Assembly: GCF_026000435.1 (NCBI RefSeq)
Contig: NZ_AP026763.1
Span: forward strand, 2,604,001-2,668,000
Direction of reading: 5' to 3'
Length of the DNA: 64,000 nucleotides
Source: Vibrio sp. STUT-A11
GTDB lineage: Bacteria; Pseudomonadota; Gammaproteobacteria; Enterobacterales; Vibrionaceae
Shown here in pieces: positions 62,425-64,000 of the stretch (positions within the stretch are counted from its first letter, which is position 1; each line of letters begins with the position of its first letter). Made by a program: the position numbers and the translations under genes. The notes beneath the pieces were generated by a model, which made no database searches, had not been told where the DNA came from, and saw only the letters and a list, made by a program, of their open reading frames with translations.

Positions 62425-62854
62425 TGATTAACATTTGAATAACACCATTATTTTTTTGCATCAACTTAAATAAATAAATGACCAACCATCATCCTCACAG
62501 CGATATATATTGATATGCGAACACTTAATAAATTAATATTTACAAAAACATAAAATAGATAGAGAAAGAATCTGATTTAAAAGAATAAATTAGACATTTG
62601 TAAGGCTGAGGCATTAAAGGATAGACGCAATTTTATGGAAGCAAGGTCAACCCTTGCGCAAAGGAAAGTTGAGTAAGAGAACTACCATTAAAAAATCAAA
62701 CAAAAAATGGAAAACAAATAACCTTAAAGGCTACCTCTATCAAAAACAAGAATATATCGAGCAATGATACACTTGTAGCCCGTAATACTCCCAATCAACT
62801 CCCCTTATCTGCTCGAATTAAATAAACCCTGCCGAGACGATATATTTACCAAAA

Positions 62855-62871
62855 ATCAGGGAATCCCTGAT
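62855..62871. promoter_or_regulatory. Palindrome upstream of the secreted-protein pair
   Basis: ATCAGGGA, one base, TCCCTGAT: a perfect 8-bp inverted repeat about 90 bp upstream of the gene at 62962. Size and symmetry suit a dimeric helix-turn-helix regulator, possibly the neighbouring NarL-type one. Confidence 0.5.
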
Positions 62872-62961
62872 ATCGAAATTATTTCTCATTAGTTATTTTT
62901 ATTCGATGGTAGAGGATCTACCTGAATAAATTGCTAAAAAATATATAGTCAAGGATAACTA

Positions 62962-63582
62962 ATGAAAATCAGGTCAAAAATGGCTGTGCTGCTGTCAGCA
63001 TTTATGCTGCTTGCGCCCATCGCACAAGCAGCGCAACTCAAATCGCAAAACCTCAAACAACTCATTGCTGATTCTGAAAGCATTATCTCAGGTCAGGTTC
63101 AAAGCGTGACTGACGGCATTTCTGAACAAGGCTTTCCTTACACAGAAGTCACTATCAAAGTTGGTGAATCTGCATTAGGTAATCACGCAGAAGGTTCTGA
63201 ATACACATTTCGTCAGTTTGGGTTACTAAAGCCCCGCACTCTGCCTAATGGCAACAAAATGATCGCAATCACTCCGGAAGGTTTCCCGCGCTGGAATCAA
63301 GACGAAGTCGTTGTTGTATTCATGCATAAAGCGGCGTCACTGACTGGACTACGTTCAACAGCGGGTCTGGCAAACGGCAAGTTCATACTCCAGGGTGGCA
63401 AAGTGGTGAATGAGTTTAATAACCAGGGCATTTTCGACAACCTGGAATTTGCTGAAGGTACGCTTACCCAGTCAGAACAAACAATGGTAGACACCCAAGG
63501 TGCTTACAGCGCACCGGCTTTTATGAGTCTGTTAGGTAAAGCAGTGTCTGAGCAGTGGATCAGCAACGGGAAGATGAAATAA
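62962..63582 (+). CDS. Secreted protein of unknown function
   Basis: A 206-residue protein with a clear signal peptide (MKIRSKMAVLLSAFMLLAPI, cut after AQA). The mature domain is beta-rich: LKQLIADSESIISGQVQSV opens it and EVTIKVGESALGNHAEGSEY follows. No Cys or metal motif. The fold pattern (a domain opening with a secreted 'I.SG.V..V..G' strand) resembles beta domains found with bacterial secreted metalloproteases. Its stop shares a base with the next start (TAATG), so the two are co-translated. I do not recognise the family. Confidence 0.7.
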   Translation: MKIRSKMAVLLSAFMLLAPIAQAAQLKSQNLKQLIADSESIISGQVQSVTDGISEQGFPYTEVTIKVGESALGNHAEGSEYTFRQFGLLKPRTLPNGNKMIAITPEGFPRWNQDEVVVVFMHKAASLTGLRSTAGLANGKFILQGGKVVNEFNNQGIFDNLEFAEGTLTQSEQTMVDTQGAYSAPAFMSLLGKAVSEQWISNGKMK

Positions 63583-64000
63583 TGAAACGTAATACATTAA
63601 CAATTGCGATTGCTGCTCTACTCTCCGCAAGTGCAGCACAAGCGGGTGGTCCCCTTTTTACTACTGACGATGGCAACCCGACTCCATATGTATGGGACAC
63701 CTCTAATGGCTCTATTCCGGTCTATGTTGATGGCGGCGAAGCATTTACCTATGACTATGATGGCACCACACCGTTTTTGACGATTGACCGGGCGAAACAA
63801 ATCACTCAATTTGCTTTCGCGCAGTGGAATAATGTTGAAACCTCAACCTTTAGCGCTGATATCGAAAACTTAATCGCAATTGAATCGAAAACCGGCATTG
63901 CTGACGTCGATGGCTCTAACGCCCTACAATTCTATACCCAGCAGAATGGCTACGGTTTTTGGGTCCTTTACGATACTGATGGCAGCATCTTAGAAAATTT
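63582..64000 (+). CDS. Secreted protein, possible metalloprotease, C-terminal part outside window
   Basis: The first 139 codons of a secreted protein: signal peptide MKRNTLTIAIAALLSASAAQ then AGG. The mature N-terminus contains TPYVWDTSNGSIPVYVDGGE and ITQFAFAQWNNVETSTFSAD, a pattern seen in front of matrixin-like zinc proteases, where a short 'A..W..v' segment precedes the HExxH motif. That motif, if present, lies beyond the right edge, so the protease call is inference. Overlaps the preceding gene by one base. Confidence 0.6.
   Translation, partial: MKRNTLTIAIAALLSASAAQAGGPLFTTDDGNPTPYVWDTSNGSIPVYVDGGEAFTYDYDGTTPFLTIDRAKQITQFAFAQWNNVETSTFSADIENLIAIESKTGIADVDGSNALQFYTQQNGYGFWVLYDTDGSILEN

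Larger units (their letters stand above)
62298..62961. other. AT-rich spacer with palindromes
   Basis: No ORF or RNA is convincing. It holds two perfect palindromes listed separately and a 12-bp motif GCATTAAAGGAT at 62611-62622 that also occurs inverted at 62411-62422. The spacer separates divergent units, so it should contain the promoters of the kinase and of the secreted pair. Confidence 0.5.

Noticed and set aside
62640..62690. Short ORF starting ATGGAAGC in the spacer upstream of the secreted pair
   Set aside because: Only 14 codons, no ribosome site.

Overview
This window looks like a stretch of chromosome 1 of a Vibrio, probably of the Harveyi/parahaemolyticus/alginolyticus group. 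The evidence is the sodium-type polar flagellar stator genes pomA and pomB next to xseB-ispA-dxs, the gene order rlmM-ygdD-hydrolase-gcvA and crl-frsA-gpt, a tmRNA whose tag reads ANDENYALAA, and the Vibrio-type families DUF3332 and DUF3622. The species cannot be fixed from sequence alone. There are no rRNA or tRNA genes, no CRISPR array and no integron attC array.

Layout. 1-2500: rlmM (cut by the window edge), ygdD, an alpha/beta hydrolase and gcvA on the minus strand, with the small RNA gcvB transcribed divergently. 3100-10100: thiI and a long inverted-repeat element, then pomAB on the minus strand with a sigma-28-like promoter, divergent from xseB-ispA-dxs (isoprenoid precursors). 10100-16300: a minus-strand run nrdR-ribD-ribE-ribBX-ribH-nusB-thiL-pgpA covering riboflavin, thiamine and lipid steps. 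The second domain of RibBX has lost the GTP cyclohydrolase II metal and catalytic residues. 16400-22900: proBA, crl, frsA, gpt and a purine permease with a PurR-like box. 23190-23500: a CRP/FNR-boxed small transcript with its own promoter, a 28-residue ORF and a terminator, which resembles the dual-function RNA VcdRP of V. cholerae. 23800-31700: pepD, a DUF3332 lipoprotein, an M14-type deacylase, a small secreted orphan, a DUF3622 protein, and a coupled lipoprotein pair made of a seven-repeat RCC1 propeller and a di-heme oxidoreductase.

31900-44400: purL with a PurR-like box, mltF, two very small ORFs, tadA, an AbgT transporter, and the minor-pilin cluster fimT-pilW-pilX-pilV with a divergent pilE. 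44400-54400: the chaperone genes dnaJ, dnaK and grpE with sigma-32-like promoters and a decayed symporter fragment between grpE and dnaK. These are followed by nadK, SOS-boxed recN, bamE, rnfH-ratA, smpB and the tmRNA gene ssrA.

54400-60900 is accessory. Directly behind ssrA lie a frameshifted IS3-type orfA relic and an N-acetylgalactosamine/galactosamine PTS operon (agaS-agaV-agaW-agaE-agaF-'agaA-kbaY, regulator agaR). Its deacetylase gene keeps only the C-terminal end. 60970-64000: a soluble histidine kinase and a NarL-type regulator, a long AT-rich spacer with two strong palindromes, and the start of a translationally coupled pair of secreted proteins. The second of these runs off the window and may be a metalloprotease.

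The best candidates for something little described are the 28-residue ORF transcript, the RCC1/di-heme lipoprotein pair, the two mini-ORFs after mltF, and the kinase/regulator/palindrome/secreted-pair unit at the right edge.
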